The notes: generated by a model not told the origin, from the letters alone. Numbered from the stretch's first letter, positions 11,901-21,326 are shown. The stretch is DNA of 64,000 nt from Bretschneidera sinensis (GCA_023935145.1 CM043698.1:17301001-17365000), one strand, 5' to 3'. A program made the numbers and translations.

Positions 11901-13154
11901 TTCATGACACAACCACAAGGTTTTATTCATCCTCAATTTCCAAATCATGTTTGTAAGTTGCATAAATCATTGTATGGATTGCGGCAAGCTCCAAGAGCTT
12001 GGTTTTCTAAACTCTCAGACAAGCTCAAATCACTACATTTTCATGAAAGCAAAGCTGATACATCATTGTTCATTTTTAAAACAAAAACTGCCACTGTTTA
12101 TGTTTTAATTTATGTCGATGATATATTAATAACTGGATCGAGTTCAGCTGTCATCAACCGAGTCATTCAAAGCTTGAAGACAGACTTTGCTATCAAAGAA
12201 TTGGGGCCACTTAATTACTTTCTTGGTGTCGAAGCTCTCAGATGCCAAGAAGGTATCTATCTCACACAAAGGAAATGCATATTTGATTTGCTCAAAAAAA
12301 GCAACATGGATCAAGCAAAACCATGCTCTAGTCCGTTGGCTTCAACTTGCACTCTCACTGCCTCAGATGGCAAACCATGTGCCGATGCAAATCTTTACAG
12401 AAGCATGGTTGGCAGTATGCAATATCTTGCTTTTACAAGGCCTGACTTAGCCTTTGCAGTCCACAAAGTTAGCAAGTTTATGCATAATCCTCTTGACACA
12501 CACTGGCAAGCCGTCAAGCGAATACTTCGCTATCTCAAATATACTGTTTCAACAGGCTTGTTAATTGCAAAAGCTGCAAATCTTGATCTTCATGCTTTCT
12601 CCGATTCGGACTGGGCAGCAGACCGCGATGACAGAAGATCAGTAGGAGCTCATTGCATTTTTCAAGGACCAAACTTGATCTCATGGAGCTGTAAGCAACA
12701 ACCAACAGTGGCACGTAGCAGTACTGAGGCTGAATACAAAGCTTTATCAAACACGGCAGCTGAGTTAATGTGGATGAAATCAATTTTACATGAGTTGGGA
12801 ATTCCACTTCGGCAACCACCTACTCTTTGGTGCGACAATATTGGTGATACATATCTTACATCAAATCCAGTATTCCATGCCAGAACAAAACACATAGAGA
12901 TTGACTTCCACTGTGTTCGAGATCAAGTTAATCAAAAACAATTGAAAGTCTATTTCATTTCAAGCTGTGACCAACTTGCAGATGCACTCACAAAGCCCCT
13001 ATCACCAAAGAAAATCACAGATGCCAAGAACAATCTGAATGTCCGTGATCTCCCCTTCAGATTGAGGGGGCGTGTAGAAGATCAAGTGATTTCATCTGAA
13101 ATCACTGCTGCAAATCAGGAGAATCATTCCAATAAAGATCCTGCCGAAGACTAG
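8919..13154 (+). CDS. copia gag-pol polyprotein, intact 1411-aa frame
   Basis: A single frame encodes all domains in Ty1/copia order. Gag is at residues 1-300, with a CX2CX4HX4C zinc knuckle at about 280-293. The protease has its catalytic DTG at 327-329. The pre-integrase motif WHRRLGH is near 457. Integrase has D519, D582 and E616. Reverse transcriptase has YVDD at 1065-1068. RNase H, with STEAEY and a WCDNIG...RTKHIEID stretch, completes it. The enzyme set makes cDNA in virus-like particles and inserts it into the genome. Possible weak points are a WGCEF where WGGEF is usual after D582, and SIELKHR where an arginine usually follows the catalytic glutamate. The last 27 or so residues are encoded by the 3' LTR. 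The start was chosen because it is the first ATG after the primer-binding site, followed by a serine-rich gag start common in this lineage. Confidence 0.95.
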   Translation: MSSSSSDSFTTVNIQPSQSPSVLTMSNIVTVKLSLDNYILWKAQMVPYFLGQDLFGYLDGTIPKPPKSVSVSHPETHVIFETPNPAYSYWIRQDNLILSTLMSSLTEGVFAKVVNHTTLSAVWHALDENFSSRSRARTVQIRTQLATATKGSKSATKYFLFIKKLTDELAVAGQPMSCEDVITYVLAGLGHEYDSFVAAISARTDKVTLEEIYSLLLTTKARLSRHQMSSPAQPTSVNVAQRQYNPSQNRGRGGSKGRGRFNRAGYNNTTRHTDHNSVICQVCNKPGHSARKCYFWFDLSYQDPKPENKQAMVTAPTGTWDTEWHADTGATHHVTNDLNNLNLQNGDYQGTDQVQVGNGQGLQISKTGSSKISTSNSTFVLNQVLLVPEIHKNLLSVQKFCIDNHVYFEFHDKFFLVKDYSGQVHHQGHLINGLYQFTSQSRCPQAFSTVRVSHRDWHRRLGHASTPVVNKVLSFINVPIESNKKHLVCPECQMAKSHDLPFKSSSNVSSYPLDLIFTDVWGPASVVSTNGAKYYVSFLDDYSKFVWLFPMKLKSDVESIFLQFQIYVEKHFERKIKSVQSDWGCEFRRLHNYFQQTGINHRLACPYTHQQNGSIELKHRHIVEVGLSMLAHSNLPMLYWEEAFQTATFIINRLPTPVLMQKSPFEILYNHMPDFSFMRVFGCACWPNLRSYNSNKLNFRSKTCLFIGYNLGHQGYKCLDLSTGKIYVSRHVIFDENLFTYTKENVSLPSQHHFVPMPHNINISLSLSSSDLQSNHYPIRTVSTPCLSLPTGPAKAITNQDATVALQHIDLLSDLPQNRTSLPSDVPAISNHHPMTTRSKNNIHKPRKHSDDYIQHPLPRALLAESSTAKEPTSFTEASKSNCWREAMNKEFNALLQNGTWSLVPKSPNANIVGCRWVYRVKRKADGTIECHKARLVAKGFHQQEGIDFSETFSPVIKHATIRLFLSIAVTQDWPIQQIDVQNAFLHGDLHEEVFMTQPQGFIHPQFPNHVCKLHKSLYGLRQAPRAWFSKLSDKLKSLHFHESKADTSLFIFKTKTATVYVLIYVDDILITGSSSAVINRVIQSLKTDFAIKELGPLNYFLGVEALRCQEGIYLTQRKCIFDLLKKSNMDQAKPCSSPLASTCTLTASDGKPCADANLYRSMVGSMQYLAFTRPDLAFAVHKVSKFMHNPLDTHWQAVKRILRYLKYTVSTGLLIAKAANLDLHAFSDSDWAADRDDRRSVGAHCIFQGPNLISWSCKQQPTVARSSTEAEYKALSNTAAELMWMKSILHELGIPLRQPPTLWCDNIGDTYLTSNPVFHARTKHIEIDFHCVRDQVNQKQLKVYFISSCDQLADALTKPLSPKKITDAKNNLNVRDLPFRLRGRVEDQVISSEITAANQENHSNKDPAED
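13061..13072 (+). other. Polypurine tract of the copia element
   Basis: ATTGAGGGGGCG directly precedes the 3' LTR and would prime plus-strand DNA synthesis. Confidence 0.8.
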
Positions 13155-13393
13155 GAAATCATGTCTGCTATACCTACATGTAACCGAAGATAATGCAGCA
13201 ATTATTCCACGAGATTCTTGCTGAAATTTAGAGATAATTGTATAGCTGTATAGACATTTAAACTATGTTCAAATGTTGCAAATATTTAGGAAATCGGTCA
13301 CAATTGTTTTTATATATACTGCTGTAAACCGCAAGACTGGAATATCAGAAAATAGAATTCATTCAAACATTTTGTATTTTGTATTCTTTTACA
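13073..13393 (+). repeat. 3' LTR of the complete copia element
   Basis: Same length and ends as the 5' LTR, about 8 substitutions by eye, followed by the target duplication GGGAC. Confidence 0.95.
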
Positions 13394-13398
13394 GGGAC

Positions 13399-13626
13399 AA
13401 TCATAGTTTGGCAGCTTCTTATGTTGCCTTGAGGCAGGAGCTTGGTGATGCTCATCAGGAAGTACAAAGCCTCAGAGCTCACATTGGAAGCATCCAGACT
13501 GAGAGTGATATTCAGATCAGGGTTCTGTTAGATAAAATTGCAAAAATGATAGGAGATATTAAGGCTGGTGAGAGTGTGAAGAAGGACCTGCAACAAGCAC
13601 ACATTAAAAATCACGCAGCGAGTTGA
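13399..13626 (+). pseudogene. FLX-like gene fragment, 3' part
   Basis: Continues in frame from 8556 after the target duplication. NHSLAASYVALRQELGDAHQ is followed by EVQSLRAHIGSIQTESDIQ and RVLLDKIAKM...ESVKKDLQQAH. This is the heptad-rich coiled coil characteristic of FLX-like proteins. Family similarity stops at QQAH (about 13604); the frame then runs through non-homologous KNHAAS to a stop at 13626. Similarity to the segment upstream of the second ECA1-like gene starts at almost the same base (about 13605), so the gene was probably cut by the rearrangement that duplicated that segment. The remainder of the gene is not in the window. Confidence 0.65.
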
Positions 13627-13960
13627 AAAATCAAATTAATGAATTAAAAAATTATTTTAGCGAATTATATTTTGTATTTTGATTGGTCCATCTTAATGTT
13701 ACAAATTCAATTCCACAAAATTAACAATAAAATTTCTGACGGGTTTAAAACATTGATTTTATATTCGATCTAACCAAAAGTAGTAACGTTTATGTTTGGT
13801 CCAGTTATATTAAGTTAATTGTTCACATCATTGAAATTAGAGAAACTTCTTTTGCATGCTTAATTAAATATTAATCAAACATAATTAATGCAAAAGATAT
13901 TAATGGAGCGTTTTGAAACCATTAATTCCAAAATAATAATACTGTCTCTTCGCTGAATAA

Positions 13961-13980
13961 TATTCTATATTTATAGAAGG
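13961..13980 (+). promoter_or_regulatory. TATA box of ECA1-like gene 1
   Basis: TATTCTATATTTATAGAAGG ends 53 bases before the start codon. It is conserved almost exactly upstream of copy 2. Confidence 0.6.
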
Positions 13981-14032
13981 ACCCTTAAAACCATTAAAAT
14001 AACCTCTCTCAAATAATAAAAAAAAGAAAATC

Positions 14033-14488
14033 ATGGGAAAGTTAGAGCTTTTCTCTATCCTTGTGGCATTGTTCTTAGCCGCAACTACGGTATCACCCAC
14101 ATTTGCAGCAACAAAAAATATTAGTCCGTCAACGGAAGAAGATGAATATTACGCGTATCCACCTGGAACCGAATTCGAAATTTTGTCACCAGAACCTTCA
14201 CTAGAGTATGCCACTTTTCTGCAAAGCTGTTCCGAAAAAATGACTACAGAGTGCGGGAAACAAGTATTCATGTCTATGTTCGAAGATGTTACTGTTACTG
14301 AAAATTGTTGCAGAACACTTATGGCAGTGGGAAAAGATTGCCACATTGCGTTGGTGAGAACCATTTTCTCATTGAATCATTTTAAAGCAAATGCATCTTT
14401 TGGTATTCCAAGAAGCAAACAAGTTTGGAATAAGTGTGTTTTGGATTTTGGAGCTGATGCACCTGCTCCTCTTTCTTTTGAGTATTAG
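14033..14488 (+). CDS. ECA1/prolamin-like secreted six-cysteine protein, copy 1
   Basis: The product has 151 residues. A hydrophobic signal peptide covers residues 1-25 (cleavage likely after TFA), followed by an acidic, proline-rich linker. The compact domain has cysteines at 66, 74, 92, 93, 103 and 135. The C...C...CC...C...C order is that of the prolamin-like (ECA1 gametogenesis-related) family, to which the egg-cell-secreted EC1 proteins also belong. Family members are typically expressed in gametophytes or seeds and act outside the cell, probably as disulfide-bonded signalling or adhesive proteins. A sequon NAS lies at 120-122. The gene is intronless, as is usual for this family, with a TATA box nearby. 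Its paralogue at 23882 differs at 8 residues. The role of this member is unknown. An alternative name is DUF784/DUF1278-type protein. Confidence 0.85.
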   Translation: MGKLELFSILVALFLAATTVSPTFAATKNISPSTEEDEYYAYPPGTEFEILSPEPSLEYATFLQSCSEKMTTECGKQVFMSMFEDVTVTENCCRTLMAVGKDCHIALVRTIFSLNHFKANASFGIPRSKQVWNKCVLDFGADAPAPLSFEY

Positions 14489-14560
14489 ATAATACCGCTT
14501 GTATTTGTCATTTCTTTATCAATACTTTTTAACTAATGAAATCTTGAATGTTGAATTATT

Positions 14561-14945
14561 ACTCAATATTTTATTTCGGTAAACTATGTTTAACAATGCT
14601 TGTCTTTGCCAATAAGTCAATTCAGTGGCACCTTCAAATACAAATTAACAAATGTGTTTGAGCAGTAAACACGACTTATCGGAATATTTATGTGTATACA
14701 AATCTCCTATGGAAAACACATTGGATTAGTGAATGACATGTATATGATGGTGGAACTAGAACCCATTGTCTTTAAGCTTTTGGGGTTCATATGATCTCCT
14801 ACATCATATATTTGGGTTTTTATATGGTAAATTCTCCAAGCTCAAGTTTCTCCACAACTTGGATTATCTTGCCTAACAAGCTCAAGAGCTTGCACCATCC
14901 TTCAATTACAAGGAAATGCCTCTCAACACTAAAATCATTATAAGA
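14561..14945 (+). repeat. 3' flank repeat of ECA1-like genes, copy a
   Basis: The block from ATTTTATTTCGGTAAACTATG through CTCAAGAGCTTGCACCATCC recurs at about 15130-15450 and 24411-24790. Three copies of the flank but only two genes suggest that a third gene copy was lost, or that the flank alone was duplicated. Confidence 0.75.
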
Positions 14946-15129
14946 AAACCATTTAAGCCAAAATCAACATGACAATATCGAATAGTTTGTCAGCCATGGT
15001 AATATTTTCACTGGGTAGTCTCCTACCTTTGTTTTCTCAATGACTCGCGGAAAGAGATATCGAAATTATGAGTGAAACGAGTAGATTATTGAATAATTGT
15101 TCCAAAAACTTGACTGAAATTGTGTAAAT

Positions 15130-15450
15130 ATTTTATTTCAGTAAATTATGTTTAACAATGCTTCTCTTTGCCAATTATGTCAATTCAATGGCATCTACAA
15201 ATCTAATTTAACAAATGTGTTTGAGTAGTAAACAAGACTTGTCGAAATATTTACGTGTATACAATCTCACATGAAAAAAAAATTGGATTAGTGAATGACA
15301 TACATGATGGTGGAACTAAAATCCATTGTTTTAAGCTTTTGGATTCATTTGGGTTTTTGCTTGGTCCAATCCCAACTTTCTCCACAATTTAATTTAGGTC
15401 ATTTTTCCTAATAAGCTCAAGAGCTTGCGCCATCCTTCAATTACTGAGAA
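15130..15450 (+). repeat. 3' flank repeat of ECA1-like genes, copy b (no gene attached)
   Basis: Repeats the 14561 block in tandem with more substitutions and small deletions. No ECA1-like coding sequence precedes it. Confidence 0.7.
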
Positions 15451-15469
15451 AAAAGGCATAATGATATTT

Positions 15470-15640
15470 AGAAGTGGCAAGGGCTCAAATTATTTGGGTT
15501 ACGGGTTGTTTCAGGCTGGGATAGTTTCGGGTCTCGAGTCATTCGGGTTATGGGTCATCTCGGGTCTCGAGTCGTTCAGATCTTGGGTCATCTCGAGTTT
15601 CGGGCGGGTCTCGGGTTAACCCATCGAGTTGTACCATTTT
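15470..15640. repeat. Degenerate CGGGT-rich simple repeat
   Basis: Successive GGGTCTCGAGTCATTCGGGT-like phrases form an imperfect short-period repeat. No coding meaning is visible. Confidence 0.6.
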
Positions 15641-16594
15641 TTTGAATTCGGGTTGACCCACTAAGTTTGCTTATTTTTATCTTTTCTAAATTTCAATGTA
15701 ATTACTAATTAAGTTCATGTTAGCAATAATAAATGTAGAAAAATAATGTTCTTAATTTTTTTTCTCTTTGTTAATAACATAATATATTAAACTCTAAGTT
15801 TAGGTCATGATAAAATTTAATACATATCCAAATCTGTCAATATTCAGATTATAATAGGATAATTTAATTATTTAACATATATTTTTGAAAATTTTATATT
15901 ATAAAACTATACTTTTTATTATAAGACGATTTTACACTTTTTCTTTAAAAAATACATCAAAATAAATTATATTTTTTAGATAATTCATAAAGCCTACTTG
16001 AAGAGTACTAACTTATAAAAAATGTATATATGCTTTAAGAAAATTATATTTAAGTTTTATTTCACGGTTTCAAAAATCAATACTTTTTTAGAGCTAATGT
16101 GTATTGTCAATCTTATACGTATTTATCTTCTTTGCCCTCTCAATTGTGTGTTTCTTGAATAAGTTATTAAAAGAGAATAGTACTCCATAAATGAAATGGG
16201 AAAATTAATCTCGATAACCATTTTCCTCGATCAAAAAAATGTGTTTAGGAAGAGTGACACATAGGAGGAAGAAAATTTTCTTTAAGCCATCTACCAAGAC
16301 TCGTTTATTAGAATTTAATTAAATCATGTAAATGTAATGAAAAAAAAATTCAATAACATAAGCTTATCTTTTTTCTACCAATATTATTTTTGTTCATTAA
16401 AATTTACTTTAGGTGTATTAAAATGTAATTTTGATAAGTAGATAAAGTCATCTCTTAAAAAACTGAAGTAACAAAAAATAAATAACATCTAGGCCGGCTT
16501 GATCCGTTTACCTTAAACTATAACCCATTTGAAACCCTAGAGAGATTTATCATCTATATTTTATTTCTTAAATTTTGTAGCTAGAGAGGTAAAA
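15641..16594. other. AT-rich spacer, nothing recognised
   Basis: About 950 bases of AT-rich DNA without open frames or clear repeats. The last bases lead into the LINE ORF1 start. Confidence 0.5.
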
Positions 16595-18363
16595 ATGAAA
16601 GACCTCTCTTCGGAAGAACGAGACCACCTTGAACGAGACCACCTTGAGCGTAACACACAGAAAATGAAGCAAGGTTATGAAGGAGGTTAGGATTTCCAAC
16701 TCCCTAACTAGGAAATGGGAGAGGCTGCTCCCCTATCTGTTGTTCCATCCCCTTTAGATGCAGAGACTGCACCGCTCCCAGCCGTTGAAAAACGCTCGTT
16801 TTGAGATACCCTATTGCATCAGGATTCTGGTTTCCAGGGGACATGAGTGGATTCCAAGAATGGTACGGAGTTTTATCTCTGATGATGAAATAGAAGAGGG
16901 TGAGGATGGTATTCCATTAATCAGGTTCACTAGGGATCAGAAGAAAGCGCAATGCCCACCGTTCAAGAGATCCCTTATTGCAAAACTTTTGGGGATAACA
17001 TTGAGCATACAACTCTTGTCAATAAAGCTATTAGTATTTGGAAGCCTATGGGTGAATATGAAGCAATTGATCTAGGCAGGGGATTTTATTTGTTTAAGTT
17101 TGCTTTATTTGAGGATGTAGATAACATTCTCATAGGGGTTTCTTACGATATTTTCAAGCATTGTTTAATGGTGCAGTGTTGGCATCCTAATTTTCAGCCT
17201 ACTACTACAACTTTCACCAAGCTTTGTATTTGGATTTGTTTCCCTGAGCTTCTGGTAGAACTTTATGGTGAAGAGTCTCTCTGGACCATAGCTTAGGAAG
17301 TGGGAAGACCGTTGAAAATTGATAGGATCACGACCCTTGTGGAGAGGGGTTGGTATGCCAGGATTGGAGTGGAAATTGACCCAAGAAAGCTTCTAGTCTC
17401 TAAAGTAAAGATAGGTCGAATTATTTAGAGAGTCGTATAAGAGGGAATTTATGTAGTTTGCTTTCATTATGGCATGGCGGGGCACAGGGATGAGTCTTGT
17501 CGACTAAAGCATGTGGATAAAGTTGATTCCCCACTTCAGGCTAATTGTTCATCGCCGGAGGCCTCCCAACTAGCTAACCTTCATAGCTTCCGCCATTTTG
17601 AGAATTCAGACAAGAACTTCAGAGAACAGATGCTAGTTTCGCAGAGAAGAAGGTGAAAATCAGTGGAAAATTCATCGAGTAAGGATAACTCTCCTACTGA
17701 CTTAGAAGTCCATAACCAATTTGAAGTCTTACGTGGTCAACAGGATGGGATTGAACTGCTGCCTTTGGAGAAGGATTCTACTGAAAATAGGACTCAAGAG
17801 CAGGGCCTAAGCTTGGATATAGTCTCTGTTGGTAAGTCGGCCCATTCTTTGGATACCGTTTGCTGGTCCTAAAAAGGATGGCGTTGTTAATTTGGGCCAT
17901 AAGCAACGACATTTACCGTCAAATAAAGTGGTCCAAGCTTTTGATCAATCTCGGTCCAGGCAATTTCTTCCTCTTTCACCAGGTCCCTCGTCTATCTTTG
18001 ATAATTAGCGAGGGCGGGGAAGGTCCTTATCTCAAGTTGCCGCGTCATCCCAAGCTCCATTTAACCATGGTCCTGGTAAGGGCGAAATCAGTTTGCAGCT
18101 TTGAAAACCTCATGATCCTAACTTTGAGAGCTATATTCAGTTCGTAGCCTCAGTCTCTTAAAAGAGCATTCGGAAACAGTAAGGGTGGTCTGTCTACTGA
18201 GGGTTCTCTTACTGCCGCAGATTTGAAATTTTCCTTGGATTCCCTTGGTGCAATTGGATCTTTGGGGATAGGAGAATGAGGGTTGGAAAACGCTTTGGAT
18301 GCTGATGGAGATTGCTAAACAGGTGATGCCTATGTTTTTTTTTTAATCTTCTTGTCTATTTTA
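16595..18363 (+). pseudogene. LINE ORF1 (DUF4283 plus zinc knuckle), decayed
   Basis: Starts MKDLSSEERDHLERDHLE. Several frames then carry the L1-type ORF1 pattern of plants. A DUF4283 domain lies at about 16950-17410 (GDNIEHTTLVNKAISIWKP, then GRGFYLFKFALFEDVDN, then GVEIDPRKLLVSKVKIGRI after a stop). A zinc knuckle lies near 17457-17510, where one cysteine is replaced by tyrosine (CFHYGMAGHRDESC). At least four stops or frameshifts are visible. ORF1 proteins bind element RNA and chaperone its reverse transcription. The tail from about 17520 to 18363 has only low-complexity ORF1-like sequence. Confidence 0.75.
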
Positions 18364-18480
18364 ATGATTAAAATCATATCTTGGAATTGTAGAAGTGTGG
18401 GTAACACTAGGATTAGGCGAAATATAGTTGATTTGGTTAGATTACATCAACCTACTATATTGTGTTTGTTGGAATCAAAG
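18364..18480 (+). pseudogene. LINE ORF2 endonuclease, N-terminal part
   Basis: MIKIISWNCRSVGNTRIRRN followed by a stretch ending LVRLHQPTILCLLESKFS is the start of the APE-type endonuclease of plant L1 elements (SWNCRG motif, then LLESK carrying the metal-binding glutamate). The frame is then interrupted by a Tnt1-like LTR sequence. It resumes around 19360 with the WIVTGDFNNF motif, so about 80 residues of the domain are missing. Confidence 0.75.
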
Positions 18481-19282
18481 TTCAGCAAGTTAGAAGGCTG
18501 CACACATGTGTGTGCTTCATTTTGGAGCAAGGGAAGGCCATGCGCACTAGTGTGCACACTTATGCACACAAGCAGAAGGGTGTTGTGCGAAGGGAACAGC
18601 AACTTGGAGCTGCAGCACGGAGCTGCAGCGCTGGAACCTGGCAGGAATAGCACAAGGGACAGAAACTTGGAGCTGCAGCTTTGGCCGGCACACATGGACA
18701 GCATGCTTTAGCCTTCTCTTAAGTGCGTGAATGCAAGGTTAAAACGCACAGCACCACTTAGGATTGATGGAGGTTCATGGTTAAGTGGTCATCAAGATCT
18801 AAGGGTGGAGAATGACACACAAGATTGGACAAGAAGTTGGTGCACTATATAAAGGGTCACCTAGGTTCAATCTCAACACCACAAACATAAGGTTTGTGAC
18901 ACAAGATGTAATGTAACTTGTGAGAAATGTGTGTGGTTGAGAGAATTGTGTGAGAGTGCAAAGACACAAAACACAAGAGGGACTCATTGTAGAGAGGCTG
19001 GTTGTAAAGAAGAGAGGGTAGTAGAGAATTGATAGGAAGCATTGTAATAGGTCTATCACTTTCTCGTTCTCTTCTTGGTTTCTTCAAGAACATTGTGGTT
19101 TGTTGAAGGGGGTTGCTGTAACTTTGTAAGAACCATTGATTTAGTGCAGAGAGTTCAGAGGAACTCACGGGGACGTAGGCACATTGCCGAACCTCGACAA
19201 CAAATTGCTTGTCTTCTTTCTTTCTTTGATTTTCTGTTCTTGGGTTCGATTGCTGTTTTCTTTTCTACAAGTCATTCTAGAC
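18467..19282 (+). repeat. Solo-LTR-like copy of the Tnt1-like family (inside the LINE)
   Basis: Aligns with the left LTR of the minus-strand copia at 58879-59720: both begin TGTTGGA and carry a GTGCACTATATAAAGGGTCACCTAG promoter block. Both also share the CGTAGGC.CATTGCCGAACCTCGA block and an end near ACAAGTCATTCTAGAC. The borders are approximate because the first bases also fit the LINE frame, and I found no convincing target duplication. GAGCTGCAGC occurs three times at about 18606-18680. No internal domain accompanies it. Confidence 0.7.
18843..18858 (+). promoter_or_regulatory. LTR TATA box
   Basis: CACTATATAAAGGGTC, identical to the block in the other LTR of this family (reverse complement near 59310-59325). 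Confidence 0.6.
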
Positions 19283-19299
19283 TTGGGTGTTTGGAAGAT

Positions 19300-19868
19300 C
19301 ACCACCTGGGTATCTTGTGAAGGTGATTTCCAACAGATTATCTATGCCAACTCCGTTGACCTTCTTTGGATAGTAACTGGGGATTTTAACAATTTTGCAA
19401 ATGTTCAGGAGAAGAGGGGAGGGACAGGCTCTGTACATGGGAGATGTTCTAAATTTTGCATGGGGATCAATCTCTGGATTTGTGGATTTGGGTTTTTTAG
19501 GGCCTAGGTTCATTTGGTACAATGGGAAGCATAGATTGTGAGCTGGTTTTGAGAGACTGGACAGAGCTTTGGTGACTGTAAAGTGTAATATCAAATTTCT
19601 TAATGCAGACATTCAAGTTTAACTCAGATGTGCGTCAGACCACCATCCTATTTATATTGCTGTCTCTGATAGAGCTCTTTTTCGTCATTTGAAGATGCCG
19701 TTTAGATGTGAAGCAATCTAGTTATCCAGTCAGGACTTCCCTCGAGTGTTTTCTTCGACATGGACTTCGGTTTCAGATCCCTTTGATAGGAAAACTATGG
19801 TTTTAGCTGAAGCATTACAGGATTGGAACAAGACTGTTTTTGGGAACATATTTTCTTGGAAGCGTAAA
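19300..19868 (+). pseudogene. LINE ORF2 endonuclease, C-terminal part
   Basis: WIVTGDFNNFANVQEKRGG and GRCSKFCMGINLWICGFGF, then after a stop RFIWYNGKH, ERLDRALVTV and SDHHPIYI. These correspond to the GDFN and SDHxP catalytic motifs of the L1 endonuclease, followed by the linker to the reverse transcriptase (WNKTVFGNIFSWKRK). The frame is cut at 19868 by the LTR array and resumes at 22243. Confidence 0.75.
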
Positions 19869-20335
19869 TGATACAGGAGGATCCGAGTCAGATGATGCTG
19901 AGCTGTCAGATGGCAAGTGAGCTACCTAAGCCGGTTTACATCGTTTAGCGGGCCACAGGTTCGGATTGGGCCCTGAAGACCCTAGTCTGATTGGAAACGA
20001 GCTTTCGGGAAAAACTTTGTATATTATACTAAGCCTTATCGTTTTTAAGCCAAAAAACGAAGTTTAGACCTTCAAATTAGCAGTTTTTAGTTTTTAGGAA
20101 ACATTTTATTTTATTTAATTTAAATGCGGCCTTAATTTAATTTTCCTATTTTAGCTTCAACCTTATAAATAAGATCTTAGGGTTTCGTAATCATTATTAT
20201 TGTATTTTTTGGAATAAATTAAAATAAAGCATCAGAGTAGTTTCTCTGTATTGTTTTAGGGTTTTTCTTGTGTTACTCCCTGTGAACTATCTGTTCGACT
20301 AGCCTGCAGAATAATCGCTATTCTGCCCAGCGTCA
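19869..20335 (+). repeat. Array LTR 1
   Basis: 467 bases. Contains a TATA-like CCTTATAAATAAG near 20162 and ends CAGCGTCA, followed by TGGTATCAGAGC at 20339-20350. Confidence 0.9.
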
Positions 20336-20386
20336 GTTGGTATCAGAGCTTCAGCATCTTCCTAGGGTAAGATTTCATCAGTTTCC

Positions 20387-20878
20387 ATGGCTGGTGATCG
20401 TGGTCATGGTCGTCGCGGGCAGGTTCCGAACGAGGAAGCCCCACGTCGTGATCGTAACGTTCAGGATGTGATGATTGAGGATTTACAGAGGCAGGTTTCA
20501 AAGTTAACCCAGCATCTAACGGCGCAGAATTTCGGTGATCGTGAGATGAAAGATCATGATTCCGATTCCAGTTTTGAAAACCCGTATTACAATCCTGCTC
20601 GATTCAGGGAACACCATGGTCGGGAGGATCGTTATGGAGATCTCGGTTTCAGAGTGGATTTGCCGCTGTTAGCAAAGTTTTCTGACCTGATACTAGAGGA
20701 TCTTCCTCCTGGGTTGCCGCCTGAGGTCTTTAATGTGAAACACTTGAGTTCTTGTTTTGGGGATTCCGATGTGGCTATTGTGAACTTGATGATAAGTTCT
20801 TTCCAACCCGGGGCGACTGATGCAGGAGGATCCGAGTCAGATGATGCTGAGCTGTCAGGTGGCAAGTGGGCTACCTAA
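20387..20878 (+). CDS. Miniature gag-derived protein 1 (163 aa)
   Basis: Residues 1-88 are the N-terminus of a Ty3/gypsy gag, including the coiled-coil-like MIEDLQRQVSKLTQHLTAQN and ending GDLGFRVDLP. They are joined in frame to LLAKFSDLILEDLPPGLPP (linker before reverse transcriptase) and then to EVFNVKHLSSCFGDSD, the C-terminal tail of the polyprotein after integrase. Gag core, protease, reverse transcriptase and integrase are all gone. The last 20 residues or so lie in LTR 2. The element depends on enzymes from elsewhere. Whether the protein is made is unknown, but the frame is open in both array units. The ATG is the one shared with the second unit. Confidence 0.7.
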   Translation: MAGDRGHGRRGQVPNEEAPRRDRNVQDVMIEDLQRQVSKLTQHLTAQNFGDREMKDHDSDSSFENPYYNPARFREHHGREDRYGDLGFRVDLPLLAKFSDLILEDLPPGLPPEVFNVKHLSSCFGDSDVAIVNLMISSFQPGATDAGGSESDDAELSGGKWAT

Positions 20879-21275
20879 GCCGGTTTACATCGTTTAGTGG
20901 GCCACAGGTTCGGATTGGGCCTCGAAGACCTTAGTCTGATTGGAAACGAGCTTCCGGGAAAAACTTAGTATATTATACTAAGCCTTATCATTTTTAAGCC
21001 AAAAAACGTAGTTTAGACCTTCGAATTGGTAGTTTTTAGGAAACCTTTTATTTTATTTAATTTAAATTCAGCCTTAATTTAATTTTCTTATTTTAGCTTC
21101 GACCTTATAAATAAGGTCTTAGGGTTTCGTAATATTATTATTGTATTTTTGGAATAAATTAAAATAAAGCATCAGAGTAGTTTCTCTGTATTGTTTTAGG
21201 GTTTTTCTTGTGTTACTCCCTGTGACCTATCTGCTCGACTAGCCTACAGAATAATCGCTATTCTGCCCGGTGTCA
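20818..21275 (+). repeat. Array LTR 2
   Basis: 458 bases, TGATGCAGG to GGTGTCA. Followed by the second primer-binding site at 21279-21290. Confidence 0.9.
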
Positions 21276-21326
21276 GTTGGTATCAGAGCTTCAGCATCTT
21301 CCTCGGGTGAGATTTCATCAGTTTCT

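Larger units (their letters stand above)
8557..13393 (+). mobile_element. Complete Ty1/copia retrotransposon (Ale/Retrofit-like)
   Basis: The element has two 321-base LTRs (8557-8877 and 13073-13393), a primer-binding site, one long gag-pol frame and a purine tract. It is flanked by a perfect 5-base target duplication GGGAC (8552-8556 and 13394-13398). By eye the LTRs differ at about 8 positions (roughly 2.5 percent), so the insertion is fairly recent. Small size, short LTRs and the gag style fit the Ale lineage. It lies in the same orientation as the FLX-like gene it disrupts and is the only structurally complete autonomous element in the window. Confidence 0.95.
13605..15130 (+). repeat. 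ECA1-like duplication unit, copy 1
   Basis: Matches 22845-24980 through promoter, gene and 3' flank. Copy 2 has about 640 extra bases (roughly 22920-23560) inside its upstream part. Identity is high throughout, including non-coding sequence, so the duplication is recent. Confidence 0.85.

Noticed and set aside
13273..13398. In-frame extension of the FLX-like 3' fragment into the copia LTR as a fusion protein
   Set aside because: The upstream codons are LTR sequence and the frame continuity is accidental; family similarity begins at the target duplication.
18447..19168. Several overlapping ORFs within the Tnt1-like LTR copy
   Set aside because: They lie in the U3/R region, have cysteine/serine-rich composition from repeated GC-rich motifs, and do not resemble any protein.
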